Source: Planctomycetaceae bacterium
GTDB taxonomy: Bacteria; Planctomycetota; Planctomycetia; Planctomycetales; Planctomycetaceae
Assembly (NCBI GenBank): GCA_002724415.1
Contig: PBOU01000128.1
Span: 1-36,994, forward strand
Reading direction: 5' to 3'
Length of the DNA: 36,994 nucleotides
Positions within the stretch are counted from its first letter, which is position 1, and each line of letters begins with the position of its first letter. This document shows, in pieces, positions 25,154 to 33,588 of the stretch. A program made the translations under genes and the position numbers. Under the pieces are notes generated by a model. It saw nothing but the letters and a program-made list of their open reading frames with translations. It made no database searches and was not told the origin of the DNA.

Positions 25154-26532
25154 TGGGGGACGTCCTCGCCTGGTTCCGGCGCTGGAGACAATTCGGTGAC
25201 GGGGGTGTCGCCAATCCTGACGAACGAAAAAGAGATCGCCGCGACAGCATAAAAACCAGCGTGGAGCAGGATGAGGACATCCCACCGACCATCCCACATG
25301 GTGCCGTCGCCCTTGATGTTGTCGACGAGCATGCCGACCACCGGGGTGAACGCGACGCCGGCGAAGCATCCGATCATGTTGGAAGTGCCCGAGACAATCG
25401 CCGCGCTCTTGCCACCGAGGTCAATCAAGCCGGCCCAGACTGCCGGGCTGGCAATTCCCGAGAAGGTTGATCCCAGCGTGATCAGTACGACCACCGTCAA
25501 GTGGTCGGATGCAAACGCCGAGCAGACGGTCAGTACGGTGGTCAGGACCAGTGATACGCAGGCCAGGCCGCTGCGACTCAGGGTGCGATTGCCAGTCGTT
25601 TTCTGGATCACGTCGATCAGCGCACCGCCGATCAGTCCCCCGATGATCACTCCGCCCAGTGGCCATGCGGAATAGAATGCGGATTCTTTGACACTCAGGC
25701 CGTGTCCCCGTTCCAGGAACTCGGGGAAGTAGGTCACAAAGAGGTTGTATCCGGCCGCTCGGAATGGCGCCTGGATGCACATCCACAGGATCGCCGAGTG
25801 AGTGAGGAATTTCCAGATCGGTGGCGAATCGGCGGGAGGATCCGTGGTGGCCGAATTCACGGCAAGTTCCTCGGGCGTGTTCGTGACGGCCACGCGCGGG
25901 TGTTGTTCGGGACGGGTGCGAAAGACCAACCAGAAGAGGATGGCCCAGGCGACTCCCACCAGCGAGTAGGCCTGGAACACGCTTCTCCAGTGCATTTTCT
26001 CCATCAACTCCCCGGTGATCCAGAATGTGGCCATGCCGCCGACAGACATGGCTACTCCGATCATGGCGGAGACCGATCCGTGAAGCCGCGATGGGAACCA
26101 GTCCTTGATCACCTGGGCCGTGTTGGGAACCAGTCCGGCCTGCGACAGCCCGAAAGCGAAACGACTGATCAGGAGTGGGACCAGTGAAAATACGAACGAG
26201 GTCCAGACTGTCATCGCCGACCACAACACGCTGAACAGTGGCAGGGCATTGCGGGTGCCGATCCGCAATCCGATCACTCCTCCGGGTATCTGGAAGACGA
26301 GGTACCCCAGTGCGAACACGCTGAACACCCACCCCATGTCCTCGCTGTTGAGGTTGAGTTCGGACTGGATGGTCGTGCTGGCAACAGCCAGGCAGTGCCG
26401 GGTCAGGTAGGCGCTGCTGGAGGCTAGAGCGACCAGGACCAGGACCACGATCCTCAACCCGAGTGGGACGCGACATGTCTCGGACGCATCCAGAGAACTG
26501 GTCCCATCTGCTGAGGTCGTTGGTTGGCTCAT
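25150..26532 (-). CDS. MFS transporter, anion:cation symporter (ACS)-like
   Basis: This 460-residue protein has about twelve hydrophobic segments, with a charged loop in the middle (about residues 210-245) between the two six-helix halves. The first helix is followed by SSAYLTRHCLAVASTTIQ and MGWVFSVFALGYLVFQIPGG, which resemble the ACS family of organic-anion carriers (hexuronate, glucarate and phthalate types). RFAFGLSQAGLVPNTAQVIKDWFP is the usual signature before helix 5. It probably imports an organic acid by proton symport. It lies between the DMFase-like and enolase-superfamily genes, with ATGA overlaps on both sides, so the three are very likely translated together. Confidence 0.9.
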   Translation of the reverse strand: MSQPTTSADGTSSLDASETCRVPLGLRIVVLVLVALASSSAYLTRHCLAVASTTIQSELNLNSEDMGWVFSVFALGYLVFQIPGGVIGLRIGTRNALPLFSVLWSAMTVWTSFVFSLVPLLISRFAFGLSQAGLVPNTAQVIKDWFPSRLHGSVSAMIGVAMSVGGMATFWITGELMEKMHWRSVFQAYSLVGVAWAILFWLVFRTRPEQHPRVAVTNTPEELAVNSATTDPPADSPPIWKFLTHSAILWMCIQAPFRAAGYNLFVTYFPEFLERGHGLSVKESAFYSAWPLGGVIIGGLIGGALIDVIQKTTGNRTLSRSGLACVSLVLTTVLTVCSAFASDHLTVVVLITLGSTFSGIASPAVWAGLIDLGGKSAAIVSGTSNMIGCFAGVAFTPVVGMLVDNIKGDGTMWDGRWDVLILLHAGFYAVAAISFSFVRIGDTPVTELSPAPEPGEDVPQ

Positions 26533-28073
26533 TCGAGCATCCCTCGCAAGGCGTTGGCGGTGATGGCGCTGACACCGTCATCGATAGTGATGGAGAGTGT
26601 CCAGCAGAGCGAACCGACCGAGAAGACCCGGCCGCCGGATTCGGTGTCGTAGCTCACCAGGTCGGCCCCCGAATCGTCGGGGTTGATGCCCTTGGCCAGG
26701 TGCTGGAGGTTGGCCGGTGAGTCGGGACAGATCTTGTCGAGTTCGTGCCCCGATGCTCCACCGGGACAGCGTTCGTGTAGGCTGCGGTGTCCGAACAGGT
26801 CGCCGGGCCCCAGTCCCGTGCCGGCGAAGACCGGGGCGTCTGCCTCGAGCACCCGGTAGGGGGCCCCGGACTGGAAACCGGAGTGCGTGTAGGCCAGGCC
26901 CAGCAGGTTGGCTTCGGATTCACCTCTCAAGGCGAACTCTCCCTCCCGCCGGCACAGCATCGTTTGCTCATCGGGGAATTCGACCTCCGCGTACAAGCCA
27001 CATCCGGCCAGGTACATCAGCCGACCTCCGTCGTGGTGCACCCAGTTCTTGACCCGCTGGTACATCTGCGGCGACCAGTATTCCGGATGCGTGTTGAGTA
27101 CCAGCACGCGATAGGATTCCAGCGGCACCCGGTCGAAGTGAAGTTCGGTTTCGCTGTAGAGGTCGTAGGCGAAGTTCTCTCGTTCGAGCCAGCCCAGCAG
27201 TCGCCATTCGCCGGGGGCCAATGCCGAAGGGGTGCGACCACGGATCGGTGAGGTGATCTCGTCGTGTTCGGGAATCACGGCGTTGACCGAGGGGCGGTCG
27301 AAGGACAGCGGGGCAGCGGTTTCCTCGTACGGCCACGTGTCGGGGCGGAGGTAACGCCCGAGGTCCTGCCGGGCATTGACCACCGGTTGGGCGGTCAGCC
27401 CGTCCTGGCTGAAATAGTTGCTGCGGCCGCCGAACTTGTTGTACGCGTTCCAGGTGATCGTCGAGGCCAGCACACAGATGTCGGCGGTGGGAGCCGTCGG
27501 TGAAACGATCCAGGGAAAGTTGGTGAAGCGACCGTCCAGCGTGGTGGCGTGCAGGTAATACAGGCCACCCCGGTCGGGCGCCACCAGGCCGTGTTTCTGG
27601 AATTCGAGCGAGTACCCGGTCTGGTTCCAGGCCACGCCGGTCCCGGTGTAATCGCCGTCGGGAGTGATCTGCATCATCGCCCGGTGACCGTGCTCGTCAC
27701 ACCAGCCGTAGCTGGTGATGAACTCCTTGGTCCATCCGTAGCGGAACAGGTCGAGCCGGAACTGATCGACCGAATGGACCCGGTACTCGGACATCTCGCC
27801 CGATCGGCACCAGTTGGGCCACATGTACCCGAGAAAGCCGTCTGAGAGCAGGCGGAACAGGTGGGGATGGTCGGCGGTGATCGTGGCGCGTGTTCGCTTG
27901 GAACCGAACCCGGGGCAGCAGGCGACCACCTCGTAGTCGCCCTCGTCCAGGTCACCGTAGAGGGCGCCGGCCGGGCTGGAGGTCAGTGTCCAACTGCGAC
28001 CGCCCTGGCGGAATTCCAGGACGGCTCCACAGAGGGCCGAGTGATTTTCGTCGCTGACGTATCCGATGAGCAT
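26529..28073 (-). CDS. N,N-dimethylformamidase large-subunit-like protein
   Basis: This 514-residue protein has no signal peptide. Residues 1-75 form a small beta domain like the carboxypeptidase regulatory fold (GAVLEFRQGGRSWTLTSS, GDLDEGDYEVVACCPGFGSK). Residues 100-510 match the C-terminal domain of N,N-dimethylformamidase large subunit: STITWNAYNKFGGRSNYF, DTWPYEETAAPLSFDRP, FAYDLYSETELHFD, VLNTHPEYWSPQMY and GRVFSVGSLCWTLSI. The characterised enzyme is an iron-dependent amidohydrolase with Tyr/Glu ligands; Tyr and Glu in the N-A-Y-N and H-P-E-Y segments are candidates, but exact equivalence needs a structure. Planctomycete homologues are uncharacterised, so the substrate is unknown. The downstream MFS and enolase-superfamily genes suggest amide or N-acyl-compound use. 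Confidence 0.8.
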   Translation of the reverse strand: MLIGYVSDENHSALCGAVLEFRQGGRSWTLTSSPAGALYGDLDEGDYEVVACCPGFGSKRTRATITADHPHLFRLLSDGFLGYMWPNWCRSGEMSEYRVHSVDQFRLDLFRYGWTKEFITSYGWCDEHGHRAMMQITPDGDYTGTGVAWNQTGYSLEFQKHGLVAPDRGGLYYLHATTLDGRFTNFPWIVSPTAPTADICVLASTITWNAYNKFGGRSNYFSQDGLTAQPVVNARQDLGRYLRPDTWPYEETAAPLSFDRPSVNAVIPEHDEITSPIRGRTPSALAPGEWRLLGWLERENFAYDLYSETELHFDRVPLESYRVLVLNTHPEYWSPQMYQRVKNWVHHDGGRLMYLAGCGLYAEVEFPDEQTMLCRREGEFALRGESEANLLGLAYTHSGFQSGAPYRVLEADAPVFAGTGLGPGDLFGHRSLHERCPGGASGHELDKICPDSPANLQHLAKGINPDDSGADLVSYDTESGGRVFSVGSLCWTLSITIDDGVSAITANALRGMLE

Positions 28074-28097
28074 GGTGCCTGCAGTCGTTGGGGCTAC

Positions 28098-28136
28098 AAA
28101 AAAGGGGCCGGGTCCGCCGTCAGCGGATCCGACCCC
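28098..28136 (-). terminator. Rho-independent terminator after the DUF1080 gene
   Basis: On the minus strand a GC-rich hairpin of about 14 pairs, with one mismatch and a G-T pair, spans 28136 to 28104 (GGGGTCGGATCCGC with GGCGGACCCGGCCCC, about a 4-base loop). Six T residues follow (28103-28098). It lies 19 bases after the DUF1080 stop and 25 bases before the DMFase-like start, so it separates the two transcription units. Confidence 0.88.
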
Positions 28137-28155
28137 TGGTGGTCGGGGCGAGAAC

Positions 28156-28773
28156 CTAGAGTTCCTTGATCATGATCTTGCGGAAGTGGATCGGGGCGCC
28201 CTCGGACTGGAGTCCGAATGGTCCCTTGCGGACGACGTAGGGGCCGGCCTTGCCGATCAGCACACCGTTGAGCTTGGCAGTCAGCACGCCGTCCCTGGAG
28301 ACGATGTGCAATTGATTCCACTCGGTGTGGGGCTTGCGAGCCTTTTCCCGGGCCTTCTTGTCGCCGTTGTTTCGTGGCCCCTTGGCGCCACCCATGGCGA
28401 AGATCATCGCCAGGTTGTCGTAATGTCCCTGGACCTCGACACATGCCGGCCAGACCTTGTGCTTGCCGGCGATGTAGTTGAGGACTCCGCTGTTGCCCTT
28501 TTGTTTGGGATAGCGGAATTCGAAGGACAACTCGTAGTTGGTGTAGCTCTTCTTGGTACAGATGTACCCGTTGGGCGTGCCGTTGCATTCGATCACGTCG
28601 CCATTGACCTTCCAACTCTTGGCGTCGCCAACGGCGACGAAGAAGTCCTTCTTCAGGCTTTTCAGCGCGACGAATCCCTTCTTCTTCTCGGCGGCGGTGC
28701 CCTGCGTGGCCTGGAGGCCGATCCCAACCATGAGGGTGGCCAGGAGAGCGAGGGGGAGGATGCGTTTGATCAT
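28156..28773 (-). CDS. Secreted DUF1080 (3-keto-disaccharide hydrolase-like) protein
   Basis: The product is 205 residues from ATG 28773; the frame is open 24 codons further upstream. A signal peptide (KRILPLALLATLMVGIG, cleavage near QGTAAE) precedes a single concanavalin-like beta-sandwich of the DUF1080 type: FFVAVGDAKSWKVNGDVIEC, NYELSFEFRYPKQKGNSGVL, PACVEVQGHYDN and GPFGLQSEGAPIHFRKIMIK. Pfam names the family 3-keto-disaccharide hydrolase from a characterised member, but most planctomycete copies are unstudied and may bind or cleave glycans outside the cell. It follows the DUF1501 gene by about 70 bases that hold a short tandem repeat, and ends at a strong terminator. Confidence 0.87.
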   Translation of the reverse strand: MIKRILPLALLATLMVGIGLQATQGTAAEKKKGFVALKSLKKDFFVAVGDAKSWKVNGDVIECNGTPNGYICTKKSYTNYELSFEFRYPKQKGNSGVLNYIAGKHKVWPACVEVQGHYDNLAMIFAMGGAKGPRNNGDKKAREKARKPHTEWNQLHIVSRDGVLTAKLNGVLIGKAGPYVVRKGPFGLQSEGAPIHFRKIMIKEL

Positions 28774-28799
28774 GATGAGAGTCCTTGGGAGTGAATTGG

Positions 28800-28831
28800 T
28801 GTCAGCGAATGAGTGTCGGCGAATGAGTGTC
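28800..28831. repeat. 14-bp tandem repeat between DUF1501 and DUF1080 genes
   Basis: The 13-mer gcgaatgagtgtc occurs at 28805-28817 and 28819-28831, giving a 14-base period. A degraded further copy (gtgaattggtgtc) lies just to the left, at about 28791-28803. It is in the non-coding gap between two co-directional minus-strand genes. Confidence 0.6.
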
Positions 28832-28845
28832 TTGAAGCCTGTCAT

Positions 28846-30327
28846 TCAGGAGAGGATCGGCTCGATGACATTACCGGCCACATCGGTCAGGCGGAAGTCC
28901 CGGCCTTGGAATGGGAAGGTCAGTTGTTCGTGGTCGATACCCAGCAGCCTGAGCATCGTGGCGTGCAGGTCGTGGACGGTGACCACGTTTTCTGCGGCGT
29001 TGTAGCCCAGTTCGTCGGTGTTGCCATGCGAGGTGCCTCCCTTGATGCCGCCGCCGGCCATCCAGATCGAGAACCCCTTGATGTGGTGGTCCCGTCCGCT
29101 GCCCTGGGCCATCGGCGTGCGGCCGAATTCTCCAGCCCACACCACCAGGGTGTCCTTGAGCATGTCCCTCTGCTTGAGATCCTTCAACAGGGCGGCTGCC
29201 GGCTGGTCGACCAGCTTGGCGGTTTTGGCCGAGGCAGCCTTGATGTTGCCGTGGTGGTCCCAGCCGCGGTGGTACAACTGCACGAAACGGACGCCGCGTT
29301 CGGCCAGTCGTCGGGCCAGCAGGCAGTTGGCGGCAAATGATCCGTCGGCCCCCTTGGTGCCGTAGAGATCCAGCACGTGCTTGGGTTCGTCGGAGATGTC
29401 GATCAGCTTGGGGACGCTCGCCTGCATCCGGAATGCCATCTCGTACTGGCTGATCCGCGTGGAGATCTCCCGGTCCTCGACCAGTTCGTTGCGGAGTTGG
29501 TTGAGCTTTTGGATGGCGGTGATCACGTCGCGTTGTCGATCACGGGTGACCCCGGCCGGGTTCTTGACATACAGCACCGGGTCGCCCTTGGAATGGAAGT
29601 GCACGCCCTGGAAGCGGCTGGGCAGGAACCCGCTGTGCCACTGCCGCGAGGCGATCGGCTGGTTCTGACCACCACCGACTGACGTCAGGACCACGAAGCC
29701 GGGCAGGTTGTCGGTTTCGGCACCCAGGCCGTAGGTCAGCCAGGCCCCCATCGACGGGCGACCGCTGATCGTGGTGCCGGTGTTCATGAAGGTGTGGGCG
29801 GGGTCGTGATTGATGGCATCGGTCTTCATCGACCGGATGATGCACATCTCGTCGGCCACGCTGCCCAGGTGGGGAAAAATGCTTGAGAAGGTCTGTCCGC
29901 TCTTGCCGTACTGCTTGAACTCGTGCTGTGGCGCGAGGCAGGTCAGTTTTTTGCCTTGCAACTGGGCAATCGGCTGGCCCTTGGTGTAGGACTCGGGCAT
30001 CGGCTTGCCGTTCATCTCGGCCAGCTTGGGCTTGTGGTCCCACGTCTCCAGGTGGCTGGCTCCTCCGGCCATGCACAGGAAGATCACTCGCTTGGTTTTT
30101 GCTGGGAAATGCAGGGTTTTCAGGGCTCCGGTCCACCTGGGGATCCGTACCGTCGGGGCGGCCGCGGCAGCCGGTGCGTTGAGTTGTTCGCCGAGCATCG
30201 CGGCCAAGGCCATGGTTCCGATGCCCTGTGCCGACCGGCCCAGGAAGCAGCGACGGGCCAGGGGCAGAGAATCATCGGCCAGCATGTGGGCGGCGGGTGT
30301 TGAATGCGGATTGGTGGAGTTGGTCAT
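28846..30327 (-). CDS. DUF1501 protein with Tat signal
   Basis: This 493-residue protein has a twin-arginine signal near the N-terminus (LARRCFLGRSAQGIG, Arg25-Arg26, then a hydrophobic GTMALAAML), so it is probably exported folded. The DUF1501 body has VIFLCMAGGASHLETWDHKP, GKSGQTFSSIFPHLGSVADE, MGAWLTYGLGAETDNLPGFV, HHGNIKAASAKTAKLVDQP and VVWAGEFGRTPM. DUF1501 belongs to the alkaline phosphatase/sulfatase-like clan but has no proven reaction; no formylglycine motif is present. In planctomycetes it is nearly always next to a DUF1549/DUF1553 gene, as here, implying a two-protein function. It lies 47 bases after that gene. Confidence 0.92.
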   Translation of the reverse strand: MTNSTNPHSTPAAHMLADDSLPLARRCFLGRSAQGIGTMALAAMLGEQLNAPAAAAAPTVRIPRWTGALKTLHFPAKTKRVIFLCMAGGASHLETWDHKPKLAEMNGKPMPESYTKGQPIAQLQGKKLTCLAPQHEFKQYGKSGQTFSSIFPHLGSVADEMCIIRSMKTDAINHDPAHTFMNTGTTISGRPSMGAWLTYGLGAETDNLPGFVVLTSVGGGQNQPIASRQWHSGFLPSRFQGVHFHSKGDPVLYVKNPAGVTRDRQRDVITAIQKLNQLRNELVEDREISTRISQYEMAFRMQASVPKLIDISDEPKHVLDLYGTKGADGSFAANCLLARRLAERGVRFVQLYHRGWDHHGNIKAASAKTAKLVDQPAAALLKDLKQRDMLKDTLVVWAGEFGRTPMAQGSGRDHHIKGFSIWMAGGGIKGGTSHGNTDELGYNAAENVVTVHDLHATMLRLLGIDHEQLTFPFQGRDFRLTDVAGNVIEPILS

Positions 30328-30374
30328 GAGCGTGGTGTCACCGTGATGGTGGGAACTGGATGAGTGCGTTGGTC

Positions 30375-33347
30375 TCAGGAGCGGCTGATCGTCTCGTGCA
30401 GGTTCAGCAGGATGCGGGCCAGTGACATCCAGGCAGCCCGTTGAGCCACGGCATCGTTGGTGGCCTCCTTCGGGGGGCTGAGTCGCCCGGCGGTGAGCGC
30501 CTTGCGGGCCACCTCCGGATGCGCCTTGTAGTCAGCCAGGTGCCGGTCGAAGACCGATTGCAGGACCTGGATCTCCTCGGGCCGCGGGTGCCTGGAGAGC
30601 ACCCGGCGGAAGGCCCAGCCGAGTTTCCCGGTGAAACCCTCGGATTTGGAGCCGATGATCCGTTCTGAGAGTGCCGCGGCGGCCTCGACGTATGTCGGGT
30701 CATTGAGCAACACCAGGGCCTGTTGCGGCGTGTTGGATCGTGGTCGTTCCACGGTGCATTCTTCGCGACTGGGCGCGTCAAAGGCCAGCAAACTGGGGTG
30801 CAGGAACATTCGCTGCCACCAGGTGTAAAGCCCACGACGGTAGACCGACTTGCCGGCCGAGGATTTCCACGTCCGGACGGGGAAATTCATGTGACGCCAG
30901 TAGCCGGCCGGCTGGTAAGGCTTGACGCTGGGGCCTCCGATCTGCGTCACCAGCAAACCACTGACCGACAACGCGTTGTCGCGAACGATCTCGGCATCGA
31001 GGCGAAAACGCGACTGGCGAGCCAGCAACTGGTTGTAGGGGTCGCGTTTCTCCAGGGCCGGGCTGACCAGGGATTTCTGGCGATAGGCACCCGAGTTGAT
31101 GATCAACCGCACCATGTGCTTGATGTTCCAGCCACTCTCGATGAACTCGACAGCCAACCAGTCCAGCAGTTCGGAGTGAACCGGTCGGCTGCCCTGGGCT
31201 CCCAGGTCATCCAGCGGGGCGGTCAGTCCCTGCCCGAAGTAGAGTTTCCACAGCCGGTTGACGAAGGCACGCGCCGTCAGGGGATTGTCCTTGCGGACGA
31301 TCCAGCGGGCCAGGTCGAGTCGGTTGGCCCGCCGTTCGCCAGTTTCCAGGGGAGGCAGGAAGCCGGGGACGCCCGGTGCGACGACCGGTCCGCTGTCGTC
31401 CATCCAGTTGCCCCTGGGCAGAATCCGGATTGGCCGTGGTTTGACCGACACGGTCATCAGCGTCCTGGGCAGTTGTTTCTCGAGGTCTGATTTCCGTTTC
31501 GTGGCCGCCGCCAACTGGTCCCGGAGGGGCTTCAGGGTCGGGGCAATTGTGCGGAAGTGCGTGGCGAGCGCTTGCTTGTGTTTTGCGTTCCGCTTGGCCG
31601 TCGGTACCTTCAGGGCCGCCAGCACGGGAGCGGGTAATGAACTCTGCACGGCACGGAAAAAGAAACCGTATCCTCCGCCACCATTGGCCACCTTCATCAA
31701 CAGCCGGTTTTCCCCGGCCACGAGATCCAGGGTTGCCTTGTCCTGATCTGGTGCGACACCACGTGTCACTTTGTTCTCGAAGGACGGTTTCCCGTTGACC
31801 CACAGCTTGATGCTGTCGTCGCTGCCCAGCGAAACGACCAGCTTACGAGCCACCGGGGTCGAGATGGTTCGGTACAGGTAGGTGGCACAGTTCTGCCCCG
31901 GAAGCGAGTGGGGTTTGCCATCGACGAACTGCTTGGCGACAACCCATTTCAGGCCGTCGTGGGTCTTTGACAGGTCGACTTCCTGTTCAGGTGCGAAGGC
32001 CTTGGAGTGGGCCTCGTCGAAACTCGCGGCCGGAAAGGGGCCGATCGTGGACCACGGTGAGAGCGAAACGCTGCGAGTGGCCTCGGCGGCGACCTCCGTC
32101 TCCCACTTGCGCTGTGCACGTGTCAACTCGGGAGTCGTCTCGGCCAGGCGTTTGTTCAGCTTGGCGATCCGCGTTTCCACTTCCTTGAGGGACGTGTCGA
32201 TGGCGCCGACGCGGACGGGGTAGGCCGTTGGGTTGCCGACGCCCCGTTCCTTGATGTCAGCGAAGAATGACCCGAAGCGGTAAAAGTCCCGCATGGTGAA
32301 CGGGTCGTACTTGTGGTCGTGGCACTGTGCACATCCAAGCGTGACTCCCAGGAAGATGGAACTGGTGTTGCGGACGCGGTCGGCCGAGTATTTCGCGAGG
32401 TATTCCTTGGCCTGGGCGCCGCCCTCGCTGGTCGTTTGCAGCAGCATGTTGAAACCCGAGGCGACTTTCTGCACCGGGCCGGCCTGGGGCAGGAGGTCGC
32501 CGGCGAGTTGTTCGGTGACGAAGCGATCGAACCTCAGGTTGCGATTGAACGACTCGATGACGTAGTCGCGGTACGGCGCGATCTGGCGGGCCTCGTCGGA
32601 GTGGTACCCATTGCTGTCTGCGTACCGGACCACATCCAGCCAGTAGATCGCCATGCGTTCACCGTAGTGTGGTGAGGTCAGCAACTCATCAACAAGCCGT
32701 TTCCAGGCTCCGGGCCGGGCGTCATTGACGAAGGCGTCCACTTGTGTCGGTGTGGGGGGGAGCCCCAGCAGGTCCAGGTAGACGCGGCGGACCAAGGTCA
32801 CCCGGTCAGCCGGGGACGACGGGATCAGGCCCTCGGCGTAGTGCCGCGACAGCAGGAAACGGTCGATCGGGGTGCGGACGAAATCGAGGTAATCTGGTGG
32901 GGAGGGGAGTGCGGGCCGTGACGGCGTGATCCAGGCCCAGTGTTCCTGCCAGTTGGCTCCCTGGATGATCCACTGGCGGACCAGTTCGATCTGTGCCTGG
33001 GACAGTGGTCGCTTGGCGGCGGCCGGCGGCATCTTTTCGTCGGCCGATGCGGAGGTGATCCGGAGAAACAACTCGCTCTTGTCGGGCTGTCCTGCCGAGA
33101 TTGTCTTGTGGCCGTCGCGAGGTGCCAGTGCCCCCAGTCGGGTGTCGAGCCGCAACTCGGCTTTTCGTTTGCCCGCGTCAGGTCCATGGCACTGGAAGCA
33201 GTGTGCCGAGAGGATCGGACGGATGTCCCGGTTGAAATCGATTTTCCGGACCGTGTCGGCCGCATTCGCTCCGGAGACAGCCAGGGGGGCCAGGATGGCC
33301 AGGACCGCCGATGGGACAACCCGTTTTGTCCAGTTTCGCTTCTCCAT
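30375..33347 (-). CDS. Exported cytochrome c / DUF1549 / DUF1553 protein (PSD1-type) with inserted domain
   Basis: The product is 990 residues from ATG 33347, with GGAG nine bases upstream. A signal peptide (VVPSAVLAILAPLAVSGANA) is followed by a planctomycete-type cytochrome c domain with one haem site, CFQCH (Cys50, Cys53, His54), and a likely Met ligand in DEKMPP. Residues from about 140 to 350 match DUF1549 (PADRVTLVRRVYLDLLGLPP, YADSNGYHSDEARQIAPYRD). Residues from about 650 match DUF1553 (NPLTARAFVNRLWKLYFGQG, MVRLIINSGAYRQ). Between them, at about 430-580, lies a galactose-binding-like beta domain (STIGPFPAASFDEAH, LGSDDSIKLWVNGK, LDLVAGENRLLMKVANGGGG). Function is unknown; the pair with DUF1501 may oxidise or bind an extracellular glycan. 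Confidence 0.92.
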   Translation of the reverse strand: MEKRNWTKRVVPSAVLAILAPLAVSGANAADTVRKIDFNRDIRPILSAHCFQCHGPDAGKRKAELRLDTRLGALAPRDGHKTISAGQPDKSELFLRITSASADEKMPPAAAKRPLSQAQIELVRQWIIQGANWQEHWAWITPSRPALPSPPDYLDFVRTPIDRFLLSRHYAEGLIPSSPADRVTLVRRVYLDLLGLPPTPTQVDAFVNDARPGAWKRLVDELLTSPHYGERMAIYWLDVVRYADSNGYHSDEARQIAPYRDYVIESFNRNLRFDRFVTEQLAGDLLPQAGPVQKVASGFNMLLQTTSEGGAQAKEYLAKYSADRVRNTSSIFLGVTLGCAQCHDHKYDPFTMRDFYRFGSFFADIKERGVGNPTAYPVRVGAIDTSLKEVETRIAKLNKRLAETTPELTRAQRKWETEVAAEATRSVSLSPWSTIGPFPAASFDEAHSKAFAPEQEVDLSKTHDGLKWVVAKQFVDGKPHSLPGQNCATYLYRTISTPVARKLVVSLGSDDSIKLWVNGKPSFENKVTRGVAPDQDKATLDLVAGENRLLMKVANGGGGYGFFFRAVQSSLPAPVLAALKVPTAKRNAKHKQALATHFRTIAPTLKPLRDQLAAATKRKSDLEKQLPRTLMTVSVKPRPIRILPRGNWMDDSGPVVAPGVPGFLPPLETGERRANRLDLARWIVRKDNPLTARAFVNRLWKLYFGQGLTAPLDDLGAQGSRPVHSELLDWLAVEFIESGWNIKHMVRLIINSGAYRQKSLVSPALEKRDPYNQLLARQSRFRLDAEIVRDNALSVSGLLVTQIGGPSVKPYQPAGYWRHMNFPVRTWKSSAGKSVYRRGLYTWWQRMFLHPSLLAFDAPSREECTVERPRSNTPQQALVLLNDPTYVEAAAALSERIIGSKSEGFTGKLGWAFRRVLSRHPRPEEIQVLQSVFDRHLADYKAHPEVARKALTAGRLSPPKEATNDAVAQRAAWMSLARILLNLHETISRS

Positions 33348-33428
33348 CTGCACGGTCTCCAGCAGTTGCAATCACTTGATGGCGGACCGGACCACGGGGC
33401 CGTAGAAGCGTCATTGATCCGGACGATC

Positions 33429-33478
33429 CTCATAATATGAGTCACCGTCGCGATCGGTGACAACCCATGCTCGGTGAC
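33429..33478. promoter_or_regulatory. Candidate promoter and operator in divergent intergenic region
   Basis: CTCATA-A-TATGAG (33429-33441) is a perfect 6-1-6 palindrome. GTCACCG (33441-33447) and CGGTGAC (33455-33461) are a perfect inverted repeat with a 7-base spacer, and a further direct CGGTGAC lies at 33472-33478. On the minus strand TTGTCA (33463-33458) and CATATT (33439-33434), 18 bases apart, could be the -35 and -10 of the operon starting at 33347. The repeats overlap this promoter, as a repressor site would. Confidence 0.5.
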
Positions 33479-33577
33479 AGCCGACACGCCGACTGACCCA
33501 TTGAACCCACTGGCCGGGCCGGAGATGATGGCGGGAGCAGTATTTCTTTCCCGCGATCGTTCCATTGTCCGCCAATC

Positions 33578-33582
33578 GGAGG
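33578..33582 (+). promoter_or_regulatory. Shine-Dalgarno GGAGG fixing a GTG start
   Basis: GGAGG stands six bases before GTG 33589, which favours that start over the in-frame TTG at 33565, eight codons upstream. Confidence 0.75.
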
Positions 33583-33588
33583 CCACTC

